A stretch of DNA of 64,000 bases from Bacteroidales bacterium. GTDB lineage: Bacteria > Bacteroidota > Bacteroidia > Bacteroidales > F082. This document shows positions 17,834 to 26,708 of this stretch, in pieces (position 1 is the stretch's first letter; each line of letters starts with the position of its first letter). Below the pieces are notes generated by a model. The model was not told the DNA's origin. It did not search any database and was given only the letters and a program-made list of their open reading frames with translations. Where the stretch lies: positions 54,227 through 118,226 of the forward strand of contig JABFQW010000006.1 of assembly GCA_013141455.1 (NCBI GenBank). The letters run 5' to 3'. The translations under genes and the position numbers were made by a program.

Positions 17834-20158
17834 ATGAAAAAAACACGCATAAAGATTATTACAATTTTAAGCTTTCTAATTGTAATTTGTTCTCAGAATC
17901 CTTTGCATTCAGCAATAAGGGTTTCAGCCCAATCGGGCAATTATTATAATCAAAATACCTGGGTAGGTGGGTTATATCCTGCTTTTGGGGATGATATCGT
18001 GATCTCTTCCGGTCATACAGTTACACTTGATATGGCTGGTGCATTTGTCAAAAACATTACCATTGAACCTGGTGCAACCCTGGATAACGGAGAGTTTGAC
18101 CTTACTATTTTAACTATAGAAGTTCATAATCCCATTTACAGCAATAATGGCATACATAATGGCCCAGGGAAACTAATTGCCTATGAATATTATGACACTG
18201 AGATAACCGGCTCAGGGATTACAAACTGCAATATTGAAATTGTCAGCTACGGTCTCCGGATTTTAAATACATGTAACCTGACAGTCAATGGGAATATTCA
18301 ACATTCAGCAAATCCCAGCTGGAACATGAACGGTAAAATTTTCATCGACAACAGCCAGGGAGGGACTTTTACGGTAAATGGCGATATCATCACCACGACA
18401 CTGTATTACGTGGGCATCCAAAATGCCATGGGTACGCTCAATTTAAACGGAGATGTTTACCTGTATGGTGGATCGGAATTTCTATCGGGTTCCAATATTG
18501 AAAATTCGGCAGTTTTGAATATTTCCGGAAATCTATTGCTCGGTGACAATCTTGGTTATGCATGGAACCACACTAATGGTGTAATGAATATTGGAGGTGA
18601 TCTTTTAGGTTCCGGAGCCGAAGTTACTTATTTTTTTCAGGATCCAAACTCCTTAGTCAGGTTTGGTGGAAGTGTTTTTCCTGCAACCAATGATGGGGAA
18701 TTGTGTGTTGCGGGTCCTGCTGCTGAACCGAATATTGTAGAATATAATGGAAATAACAGTCAAGAGATTAAAGCACCTTCTGATGCTGAGGTACTTGAAT
18801 TGGGATATACATTAAATACTTACTCTAATTTAGTGATAAATAATTCGAGTGTTAACGGAGTTACACACAATTCAGATATCACTGTTAATGGAATTCTCAC
18901 CCTTACCGATGGTATCGTAAACCTAGGAAGTAACAATTTATTACTTAATGAAGGAGCCACTATTGCCGGAACACCCTCAGCTGATAATATGGTAGTTGCA
19001 ACAGGAACGGGTGAACTGAGAAAGCGTATGACCGGTGCCGGAAGCTTTACCTTCCCGGTGGGCGACAACGATGGCACGGCTGAATATTCGCCAATAACAA
19101 TCGATTTCACAGCAGGCACTTTCGACAGCGCTTATGTCGGTGTAAACCTTGTGAACCAAGCCTATCCGGGTGTTACCGAAAATTACATCAACCGCTACTG
19201 GAACCTAAGCTCCGAAGGAATCACCGATTTTAGTTGCAATACCCGGTTCGATTATGTTCAGGCTGATGTTGCCGGAATCGAAGATTCAATTTATTGTTTC
19301 CGGATGACGCCCACTACCGACCTTTATAGCATCACCAATGTGAATTTGAACCGGTTAACAGCAACCGGAATAAGTGCTTTAGGAAGTTTCACCGGCAGGA
19401 CGAAGGGACTCCCGTTTGGATTTGAAGTAACAGGAACCGGTTCGTATTGTGATGGTGGCGAAGGACTTCCGGTAGGATTATCGGGTTCAGAAACCGGAGT
19501 CGTTTATACACTCTATAAAGATGCTGTTATCGAAGCATCAATGGCCGGTACCGGATCGCCAATCAGTTTTGGTATTCAGCTTCCCGCAACCTATACCATA
19601 AGTGGAACCAATGACTACGGCACAACACCCATGTCAGGTAATGCTGTGATCACTGAGAATCCTTTGCCTGTTGTAACCTGGCCATCATTCTCACCTACCA
19701 CTATCTGTATCGAAGATTGGGGACCGATCACACTTACCGGCGGACTGCCCGAAGGCGGAACCTATTCGGGTGACGGCGTTACAAATAATATTTTCTATCA
19801 GGCTGTTGCCGGTATTGGAAGCCATATCATCACCTACACCTACTCCGATGAAAATAGCTGTTCGAATCAGGCGACCATGGAATTGTTTGTTGATGCCTGC
19901 CTTGGTGTGACTGAGCTTAGTTCAGGACTAAATGTTTATCCAAATCCTGCCTCAGAAAGTTTCAAAATCCAACTGAATAATCAGTCAATTGTTGAAGTGA
20001 GCCTCTATAACGCGATGGGAATCGGTGTATATGAGTATCATGATTTGAAAGGTCTGGAAAGTATTACAACACCTGTTCAGAACCTTCCGGCGGGCACTTA
20101 TATACTGAAAGTTACAACTGAGAGCGAAACATTCATCAAACCGATAATTATTAAATAA
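17834..20158 (+). CDS. Secreted G8-like T9SS cargo protein X2
   Basis: The protein is 774 aa and a duplicate of X1 in the same order: signal peptide (MKKTRIKIITILSFLIVICS), G8-like region, VGDND module, GGLPEGGTYSG domain and sorting domain. The N-terminal 230 residues are diverged from X1, the centre is identical over about 1.2 kb, and the sorting domain is of a different lineage (LNVYPNPASESFKIQLNNQS), like those of the downstream cassettes. It is the last gene of the block and is followed by an intrinsic terminator. Confidence 0.85.
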   Translation: MKKTRIKIITILSFLIVICSQNPLHSAIRVSAQSGNYYNQNTWVGGLYPAFGDDIVISSGHTVTLDMAGAFVKNITIEPGATLDNGEFDLTILTIEVHNPIYSNNGIHNGPGKLIAYEYYDTEITGSGITNCNIEIVSYGLRILNTCNLTVNGNIQHSANPSWNMNGKIFIDNSQGGTFTVNGDIITTTLYYVGIQNAMGTLNLNGDVYLYGGSEFLSGSNIENSAVLNISGNLLLGDNLGYAWNHTNGVMNIGGDLLGSGAEVTYFFQDPNSLVRFGGSVFPATNDGELCVAGPAAEPNIVEYNGNNSQEIKAPSDAEVLELGYTLNTYSNLVINNSSVNGVTHNSDITVNGILTLTDGIVNLGSNNLLLNEGATIAGTPSADNMVVATGTGELRKRMTGAGSFTFPVGDNDGTAEYSPITIDFTAGTFDSAYVGVNLVNQAYPGVTENYINRYWNLSSEGITDFSCNTRFDYVQADVAGIEDSIYCFRMTPTTDLYSITNVNLNRLTATGISALGSFTGRTKGLPFGFEVTGTGSYCDGGEGLPVGLSGSETGVVYTLYKDAVIEASMAGTGSPISFGIQLPATYTISGTNDYGTTPMSGNAVITENPLPVVTWPSFSPTTICIEDWGPITLTGGLPEGGTYSGDGVTNNIFYQAVAGIGSHIITYTYSDENSCSNQATMELFVDACLGVTELSSGLNVYPNPASESFKIQLNNQSIVEVSLYNAMGIGVYEYHDLKGLESITTPVQNLPAGTYILKVTTESETFIKPIIIK
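18530..19734 (+). repeat. Long identical repeat, copy 2
   Basis: This is the second copy of the segment at 13877-15081. The sharp edges suggest recent gene conversion, not whole-gene duplication, because the flanking parts of the two genes are clearly diverged. Confidence 0.8.
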
Positions 20159-20245
20159 AGAAACCTTTGTTTTTTTGGTTAGGAACATCAAGACCTGTTT
20201 CAATAGAAAGCAAACGTGTAGGGAGAGAGAAGGTCTGATTTAGGA

Positions 20246-20274
20246 AAGGGGTTGCCAGTTGGCAGCCCTTTTTT
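20246..20274 (+). terminator. Intrinsic terminator after the first block
   Basis: GGGTTGCCA pairs with TGGCAGCCC (one G-U) and is followed by TTTTTT. It ends the 3377-20158 block before the TPR regulator. Confidence 0.85.
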
Positions 20275-20305
20275 GATTTATAACCGTTCACATCAAAGTA
20301 TAATT

Positions 20306-20335
20306 TTGTACAGCTGATCCTATTCGATATATTTG
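20306..20335 (+). promoter_or_regulatory. Promoter of TPR regulator 1
   Basis: TTG, 19 bases, TATATTTG: a full match to the Bacteroidota housekeeping promoter, 26 bases before the ATG at 20362. The sequence CCTATTCGATATATTTGCAA is repeated exactly at the promoter of TPR regulator 2. Confidence 0.8.
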
Positions 20336-20361
20336 CAAATATTTATCAGTATTCAGCCTGA

Positions 20362-22101
20362 ATGAGACATGAAAAGATTCATTTGAAATTAGTGTTGACC
20401 ATCGTTTTCGTATGGTGCTCAGTAACACTATTTTGTCAGGCAAACGAAACCTTCGACAGCCTGTCTAAAGCGTTGATTCAATCAAATACTGAAAAAGATA
20501 AAATCGGAATTCTGTTGGCACTCTCGGCAGAGGTAGAAGGGAAACACCCCGAAGATGCTGTTAACTATGCAAAAAACGCCCACGAAATCGCGGTCAATTT
20601 AGATATGCCTAAGGAAACCATCCTGACATTAATCCAGTTATCGAATAGTTACCTTCGTTCAAGCAGGTATCAGGAAGCCACCGAATGCGCTGAGAATGCA
20701 CTTGATATGGCAACCGACCTGCACCTAAAAAATGAAATCGCCCGGGCAAGGGAAAAACTTTCGGTGATCTTTTTCGAGTTAGGCGACTTCGATAAAAGCG
20801 CAAAATTCGATTTCGAGAATCTTAAATATTATGAGCATATTAACGATCAAAAGCAGATAGGAGTAACTCTTGGGAATATCGGCATTGACTTTATCAGTCA
20901 GAACAATTACCAGAAAGGATTGGAGTTTTTAAAGAAATCGCTTGATATTGCCCTGAAAAATGGCGATTCAAACGGAATTGCCTTTCAATACAACAATATC
21001 GCGAGCGTTTATTTTGAGCAATACAATGATTATAAAATTGCACTCAGTTATTTCAGGGAAGCACTGAAAATCAACGATAACCATACCGAAAAGCAACAAC
21101 AGGGCATTTACCTGATGAACATTGGCGTCTGTCTTGCAAAACTTAACCAAACCGATAGCATACTGGCTTACTATCAAAATGCTACCGGTATATTCAGAAA
21201 TTTAAAGCAAAATGATCTTTATGCTGAGTGTCAATCACTGCTGAGCGATTATTATTTAAAAAAAGGTGAGACTGCCAAAAGCATTGCTTATGCCGACACT
21301 GCCTTCCAAATCAGCAAAAAATATAATTATAAAGAAAATTTGAGAAAGTCGGCCGGACTGCTTCATAAGATTTACCTGAGTAAAAAAGATACCACAAGAG
21401 CTTACCACTACGCCATGATCGAAAACGAGGTAAAAGACAGTCTCTTTATCCTGAGGAATCAAAAAGACGTTTACCGGCTTGAGTTTCAGTACAATTTTGA
21501 AAAATACGATAAACTAAAGCAGATTTCGCGCCAGAAGAAAGATAATCTGATGGTAGTTATTATACTAAGTCTGGTTTCGGGTTTGATTATTATCATCCTG
21601 ATGTTTTCGAGGCACCGTATCAAAGCCAGGAATCTGGCCCTTGAGAAACAATCAATCGAGAAAGAACTTCAGTTCAAGGATAAAGAACTCACCATCAATC
21701 TCATATCTCTTATTAAAAAGAACGAGTTACTGTCTGATATTTCCAATAAACTTTATGAAATAGGGCAAAGCGCGAAAAAGGATGAAACCGTTGAAGCAAT
21801 CAACCGGATTCATCGCGAGCTTCGCCACAGCGCGGATGATAAGATGTTAAAGGAGTTTTCGGTACGTTTTCAGGAAATCCATAGTGGATTTTATGAGACC
21901 TTGTTGAAGAATCACCCCGATCTCACGCAAAATGAATTGAAACTTTGCGCTTTTCTTCGGTTGAATATGTCGAGCAAAGAAATTTCTGATTTAACCGGTC
22001 AGCGAATTTTAACGATTGACCATGCCCGGTACCGGTTGCGTAAGAAACTCGGTATTTCCAATTCGGAGGTGAACCTCGTCACTTTTTTGTCACAGATTTA
22101 A
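20362..22101 (+). CDS. Membrane-anchored TPR regulator with C-terminal HTH (TPR1)
   Basis: The protein is 579 aa. A signal peptide or anchor (LKLVLTIVFVWCSVTLFC) is followed by TPR repeats over about residues 40-380 (for example GIYLMNIGVCLAKLNQTDSI). One transmembrane helix follows (about 395-416, NLMVVIILSLVSGLIIIILM), then a coiled coil. The C-terminal LuxR-like helix-turn-helix is at about 521-567 (LTQNELKLCAFLRLNMSSKE, then ISDLTGQ and ARYRLRKKLGI). This architecture places sensing TPRs in the periplasm and a DNA-binding domain in the cytoplasm. Six such genes lie in the window, each after a terminator and next to a secreted-protein unit. Regulation of those units is inferred. It is closest to TPR2. 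Confidence 0.85.
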   Translation: MRHEKIHLKLVLTIVFVWCSVTLFCQANETFDSLSKALIQSNTEKDKIGILLALSAEVEGKHPEDAVNYAKNAHEIAVNLDMPKETILTLIQLSNSYLRSSRYQEATECAENALDMATDLHLKNEIARAREKLSVIFFELGDFDKSAKFDFENLKYYEHINDQKQIGVTLGNIGIDFISQNNYQKGLEFLKKSLDIALKNGDSNGIAFQYNNIASVYFEQYNDYKIALSYFREALKINDNHTEKQQQGIYLMNIGVCLAKLNQTDSILAYYQNATGIFRNLKQNDLYAECQSLLSDYYLKKGETAKSIAYADTAFQISKKYNYKENLRKSAGLLHKIYLSKKDTTRAYHYAMIENEVKDSLFILRNQKDVYRLEFQYNFEKYDKLKQISRQKKDNLMVVIILSLVSGLIIIILMFSRHRIKARNLALEKQSIEKELQFKDKELTINLISLIKKNELLSDISNKLYEIGQSAKKDETVEAINRIHRELRHSADDKMLKEFSVRFQEIHSGFYETLLKNHPDLTQNELKLCAFLRLNMSSKEISDLTGQRILTIDHARYRLRKKLGISNSEVNLVTFLSQI

Positions 22102-22191
22102 GCCGGATTCAGTTATTATCAGGTATATGATTCATCGCGCAGAATCCAATGTCGATTAGTTAAGAATATTGAATTTTGAGTCCCCTCAGAT

Positions 22192-22317
22192 ATGCCAACT
22201 ATTGCCACCAAAGCACAAAAACACCAAATTTCACCAATAGTAAAGCGCTGATTGTGAGCACTTGGAGTATTTTGGAGATTTGGTTTCGTCATAGCATGCA
22301 TGACGAGATAGTGGCAT
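22192..22317. repeat. Nested inverted-repeat element
   Basis: The outer arms are ATGCCAACTAT and ATAGTGGCAT. Inner arms CCAAATTTC / GAGATTTGG and TTTCGTCAT / ATGACGAGA also pair. It is followed by CCTTTTTT and may serve as the TPR1 transcription end or be a small non-coding mobile remnant. Confidence 0.4.
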
Positions 22318-22564
22318 TCCTTTTTTAAACAGTTTTCTGAGTGGGCTAAAGTTTAATTGGCATTACATCTATTATCAGTTTTTGGACTGGGCTCAATTTT
22401 ATAAGTTTTTACAGCAAAGCTGCCTGATGATTGTCCGATAATAAATTGATTGCCGGCTCACACCAATCTGATAACAAATACGTTTTGTTTAAATCCCGTT
22501 GAAACAGCTCCTGCTCCCACCCTGTTCCAACCATTTTACTCCATCCTAACTTTCCATTCAACGC

Positions 22565-22657
22565 GCTGAATATATGTACCATAACTATTTATATACATAA
22601 AATGTAGGGGTACTATTTTATAGCGATGTGTATGTTTTAGGGGTTAATTATTTCTCC
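22565..22657 (+). promoter_or_regulatory. Cassette promoter/operator element, copy b
   Basis: GCTGAATATATGTACCATAAC runs into TATACATAAAATGTAGG, followed by GTATGTTTTAGGGGTTAATT. It shares order and spacing with the elements upstream of the other small/propeller units and lies 51 bases before the small gene. Confidence 0.6.
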
Positions 22658-22707
22658 ACATTAAATATCAGGCTAACCTTTGTTGCTGTTAAAAAAAAAG
22701 AAAACTC

Positions 22708-22920
22708 ATGATACAAAATAACAAGGCGGCCAGTGACAACGAACCAGACCATGATGAATTTTATGAAGAAAACGAGGAAAATAAGGAAGACCTGAAAAAA
22801 TTCATCGATCGGCTTGCAATTCAGCAAAAGCTGTTAAAAAAATTAGTCGATCCGGTTACCGTCAGATCAACAACCCGAATTGAAAATGAAGATAATCCTA
22901 ATAATCAACATAGTAACTAA
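22708..22920 (+). CDS. Small acidic-helical cassette protein, copy 1
   Basis: The protein is 70 aa with a strongly acidic N-terminal half (NEPDHDEFYEENEENKED). The family helix (FIDRLAIQQKLLKKLVD) follows, then a polar tail. It has no signal peptide, membrane helix or known motif. The stop is 19 bases before the propeller gene at 22940, so the two are almost certainly co-transcribed. The helix is best conserved with copy 0. Confidence 0.8.
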   Translation: MIQNNKAASDNEPDHDEFYEENEENKEDLKKFIDRLAIQQKLLKKLVDPVTVRSTTRIENEDNPNNQHSN

Positions 22921-22939
22921 TAATTAACAAATCTGTAAA

Positions 22940-25900
22940 ATGAAAAAAAATCTATCTTTTTTTGCATTTATCCATGTACTGATCCTGCTTCTGAGTATCA
23001 GTACTGTTTCGGCCCAGTGGACCACAACAGGTCCCGAAGGCGGTTTTATCAAGTGTATGACACGTTCAGGTTCTACGCTGTATGTTGTTACAAACGGGGT
23101 TGGGCGTGCAATATACAGTTCAAATGACAACGGCAATACCTGGACTTATTTAAGCAGCCCGACTTTACCAACGGATATCAGGGCGATTGCCATTATCGGG
23201 GATATGATGTTTCTTGGAACCGGCTCCGGATTGTATCGTTCAGACGATGCCGGTGCAAGTTGGGTACTAAAAACAAATGGATTTCCGGATGGAGGGAATT
23301 GGGTTAACCAGTTGGCCGTAAGCGACACTACACTCTTTGCAGCGGCAACATCATCCAAAATGTTGCGTTCGACTGATTATGGTGAAACATGGACTATTAA
23401 AAATACAGGCCTGACATGTAACGACATTTATGCCCTGGTTGCTACCGAAACAGCCATCTTTACAGGAGGCGGGAGTAATAAGAAAGGCGTTTTTCGTTCA
23501 ACAAACAACGGAGATTCATGGCAACAGGTAGTAACAGGAATGGCCTATTGGTTCCAAAACGGATGGGTACAGGGTTATTATCCTAATGTTCAGTCATTGG
23601 GCTTTAACGGTACCGATTTATATGTCGGTTCCAACAGTTTTCAGGGAATCTGGAAATCATCAGATAACGGCGCTCACTGGGTCTTGACTAATCCGGCTAC
23701 CAGAACAAATCAGTGGTATAATGCCATATCGGGTGATGGAAACACCATATTTGCTGCAAGTCTAATCAATGGTGTGTTTACATCAACCGATCAGGGCGCA
23801 ACATGGTCAGCGGCTAATAACGGAATTGACATTTATCACAATGCAAGAACAATTTTTCTCAATGAAGGAACCGTTTTTGCGGGTACAAAAGCCGGACTTT
23901 ACCGGACAAATGATAATGGTGCAAATTGGACGAAAACATGTACTGGTTTAAATGGTCACGGAACCGCTTTTAGTGGAATTCTTACGGTGGGTACCGATAT
24001 GTTTGTCGGGACAACTTACGGCGGCGTTTATCGTTCCTCCGATGCAGGCAACCTGTGGACAGCCGTTAATAATGGTCTTCCAATGAATGTTAACTTAAGC
24101 TATAATACAGCTATTTATTCAAATTCAACAACTTTGTTCGGGTATGACCTGATGTCAACGGATCATGGTGATAATTGGATCCCAATCGTAACGCCAGGTG
24201 ATTATGTTAGTGGAATGGGTATGCCTTGGACTGAGCATGGAACCTATTTATTTGCTTCAAATTCAACAAATAATCCGGGAGTTCATCGCTCGATGGACAA
24301 TGGCCAAACATGGGAATTGGTTAATAATGGTTTTGACCCAAACACACTAAGTTTTGGACAGGTCAGTTCGGATGGCACTAATTTGTACATTGAAACTGAT
24401 ATGGGATATTATTATTCATCAGATAATGGAAATACATGGAATCTGGGAGTTTTTCCATTGGATATTTTTGTCGGTACCAGAATTGCTTCAATCAATTCAG
24501 CCCGGATTTTAGGAATAGGTGGCGAATGGGGCCAGAGAGGAATTTTCAGAACAACCGATAATGGAGCGAACTGGGTGCAGGTTAATGATTTTCTGGTACA
24601 TAAATTTATTGTTAGCGGTAATAAAATTTGGGCAAGTGGAACAAACCTTGAAGTTATCAATGGAAATGAAATAGAGGTGCCATCCATTTTCCTGTCACAG
24701 GATGAAGGTCAAAACTGGACAAAGATCAGTGGAGCAATATCTGTTAGTACATATTCAATTGCTGCTGAAAATGACAATATTTATGTTGCTACCTATTCTC
24801 CTGTTTTTGATGTATTTCGATCATCTGATAATGGAAATAGTTGGATTAGCATAAGTGACGGTCTGAACCCAAACACTGAAGTATCAACGTTAAATATAAT
24901 TAATAACAAGCTTTTTGCAGGTACTCAGGGGCATTCCGTCTGGCAGAGAAACCTGTCCGATTTTGTCGCCCCCGCTCAACCCGATCAAATTATAGGCTCT
25001 GAAACCCCTTGCATCGGTTCATCTCAAACTTACAGTGTGACTAATGTATCAGGTGTTACTTACAATTGGCAGTTCCCCTCAGGCTGGATCATTACAGCCG
25101 GAAACGGAACTCATTCGGTAACTGTTACCGTTGGAAGTACGGGCGGTGTAATAGCAGTTACTCCTTCGAATGGTTTTGGAACCGGACCCTCACAGTTTCT
25201 TGTTGTAAGTCCCGCTCAAACGGTCGAAGCCACTGTTTCAATTGTCGCCGATCAAACGAGTGTATGTGAAGGCACATCGGTTTTATTTACAGCTACTCCT
25301 GTAAATGGAGGTGAAACACCGGTTTATCAGTGGTATGTAAATGGTATCGAAAGTGGTGAAAATAATCCGGTCTTCACGTATATCCCGGTAAACAACGATA
25401 TCGTAAGTCTTCAGTTAACTTCATCCATTGGTTGTGTAACCAACAACCCGGTTCAGTCGAATACCATTCAGATTGAAGTAACAAGTCCGACCGATGCTGT
25501 ATCTGTTACCATCAACATTGATCAATCAAACATTTGTGAAGGCTCCTTAGTTACCTTCACGGCTACTCCGTTAAATGGTGGTGAAACGCCTGCTTATCAA
25601 TGGTATGTGAATGGTGTGGCATCGGGAACAAACAGCCCGGTTTTCGGCTATGTTCCAACGCATAACGATGTAGTTTATGTGGTGCTTACCTCCTCAATCA
25701 GTTGTGTTATCAACAATCCAGCACAATCAGACCCGATCACCTTACAGGTCACTACTGCCATTGAAGTTACGGCAAGCATATCCGTTGACCAGAACGATCT
25801 TTGTGAAGGCAGTGAAATGACATTTTTCGCTTCGACAAGCGGAGGTGGTACAGAACCTTCCTACGAGTGGCTGATAAACGGAACAAGCGCCGGTGTTAAT

Positions 25901-26515
25901 GCCGAATCATTCAGTTTTATTCCCGAAAACGGTGATGCGATATCGTTGGTATTCACCTCAAGTGAATGGTGTACAGCACAAAATCCGGTTACATCAAACA
26001 CGCTTGTTGCCATCGTAAATGCCTTACCAGAAGTTAGCTGGAATTATACCGATCCTACCACAGTTTGTATTGAGGACTGGGGCCCGATTACATTGACTGG
26101 TGGGTTACCCGAAGGCGGAACCTACACAGGAGATGGTGTTACAGGTAACATTTTCAATCAGGCTGTTGCAGGTGTAGGGAATCATATCATCACGTATTCC
26201 TATATTGATGCCAACAACTGCTCCGCTCAGGCTCAGATCGAATTTATAGTGGATGCATGTCTTGGAATTACGGAAACAGCGAATGGATTGTTTGTTTATC
26301 CAAACCCGGCTTCGGACAACTTCACCATAAAGCTGAACAACCAGAATATTGTTGGGGTAAATCTCTACAACACCATGGGAATCAGGGTATATAGCAACCC
26401 AAGTGTAAAAACTTCAGGTATTACTGTCCCGGTTCAAAATTTACAATCAGGAAACTACATCCTGAAAGTGACTTCGGACCATGAAACTTTTGTGAAAACT
26501 GTCATGATAAAATAG
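22940..26515 (+). CDS. Asp-box beta-propeller T9SS surface protein (BNR1)
   Basis: The protein is 1,191 aa, the longest of the set. It has a signal peptide (MKKNLSFFAFIHVLILLLSI ... SAQ). The propeller (about 25-675) opens with QWTTTGPEGGFIKCMT and has Asp boxes such as YRSDDAGASW and FRTTDNGANW. A PKD-like domain follows, then three consecutive Ig-like modules (ADQTSVCEG, IDQSNICEG, VDQNDLCEG; others have one or two). The DPTTVCIEDWGPITLTGGLP domain and a type A sorting domain (LFVYPNPASDNFTIKLNNQN) complete it. No enzymatic motif is seen. Its 3' sorting-domain sequence is shared almost exactly with BNR4. Confidence 0.88.
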   Translation: MKKNLSFFAFIHVLILLLSISTVSAQWTTTGPEGGFIKCMTRSGSTLYVVTNGVGRAIYSSNDNGNTWTYLSSPTLPTDIRAIAIIGDMMFLGTGSGLYRSDDAGASWVLKTNGFPDGGNWVNQLAVSDTTLFAAATSSKMLRSTDYGETWTIKNTGLTCNDIYALVATETAIFTGGGSNKKGVFRSTNNGDSWQQVVTGMAYWFQNGWVQGYYPNVQSLGFNGTDLYVGSNSFQGIWKSSDNGAHWVLTNPATRTNQWYNAISGDGNTIFAASLINGVFTSTDQGATWSAANNGIDIYHNARTIFLNEGTVFAGTKAGLYRTNDNGANWTKTCTGLNGHGTAFSGILTVGTDMFVGTTYGGVYRSSDAGNLWTAVNNGLPMNVNLSYNTAIYSNSTTLFGYDLMSTDHGDNWIPIVTPGDYVSGMGMPWTEHGTYLFASNSTNNPGVHRSMDNGQTWELVNNGFDPNTLSFGQVSSDGTNLYIETDMGYYYSSDNGNTWNLGVFPLDIFVGTRIASINSARILGIGGEWGQRGIFRTTDNGANWVQVNDFLVHKFIVSGNKIWASGTNLEVINGNEIEVPSIFLSQDEGQNWTKISGAISVSTYSIAAENDNIYVATYSPVFDVFRSSDNGNSWISISDGLNPNTEVSTLNIINNKLFAGTQGHSVWQRNLSDFVAPAQPDQIIGSETPCIGSSQTYSVTNVSGVTYNWQFPSGWIITAGNGTHSVTVTVGSTGGVIAVTPSNGFGTGPSQFLVVSPAQTVEATVSIVADQTSVCEGTSVLFTATPVNGGETPVYQWYVNGIESGENNPVFTYIPVNNDIVSLQLTSSIGCVTNNPVQSNTIQIEVTSPTDAVSVTINIDQSNICEGSLVTFTATPLNGGETPAYQWYVNGVASGTNSPVFGYVPTHNDVVYVVLTSSISCVINNPAQSDPITLQVTTAIEVTASISVDQNDLCEGSEMTFFASTSGGGTEPSYEWLINGTSAGVNAESFSFIPENGDAISLVFTSSEWCTAQNPVTSNTLVAIVNALPEVSWNYTDPTTVCIEDWGPITLTGGLPEGGTYTGDGVTGNIFNQAVAGVGNHIITYSYIDANNCSAQAQIEFIVDACLGITETANGLFVYPNPASDNFTIKLNNQNIVGVNLYNTMGIRVYSNPSVKTSGITVPVQNLQSGNYILKVTSDHETFVKTVMIK

Positions 26516-26593
26516 TTTCCTCGTTTTTGAGTTCGTAAAAGACTGATTTGCTTTTGTAAGCGTACAATAAAACTAATAAGACGGGTCAGTATA

Positions 26594-26630
26594 GGGATAA
26601 GGGTTGCCAGATGGCAACCCTTATCCCTTT
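26594..26630 (+). terminator. Intrinsic terminator after BNR1
   Basis: GGGATAAGGGTTGCCA pairs perfectly with TGGCAACCCTTATCCC over 16 bp with a 2-base loop, then TTT. It overlaps the ORF-track start of the next gene, which argues against that start. Confidence 0.85.
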
Positions 26631-26654
26631 CATTTTTACACCTTAAGTAAAATT

Positions 26655-26684
26655 TTGTCAGCCAGCTCCTATTCGATATATTTG
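26655..26684 (+). promoter_or_regulatory. Promoter of TPR regulator 2
   Basis: TTG, 19 bases, TATATTTG, almost the same sequence as the TPR1 promoter. It lies 24 bases before the ATG at 26709. Confidence 0.8.
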
Positions 26685-26708
26685 CAAATATATATGCGCA
26701 ATCTTATA

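Larger units (their letters stand above)
22102..22707. other. 606-bp gene-free region
   Basis: It contains the nested inverted-repeat element at 22192-22317 and the cassette regulatory element at 22565-22657. Nothing else is recognised. The minus-strand ORF at 22119-22301 has no support. Confidence 0.6.

Noticed and set aside
20609-20803. Minus-strand ORFs inside TPR and propeller genes (many in the track)
   Set aside because: They are shadows of long, well-supported plus-strand genes. Identical shadows at 14167-14466 and 18820-19119 only reflect the 1.2-kb repeat.
22119-22301. 60-aa minus-strand ORF
   Set aside because: It lies across the nested inverted repeat, which creates open frames by composition, and has no recognisable protein features.
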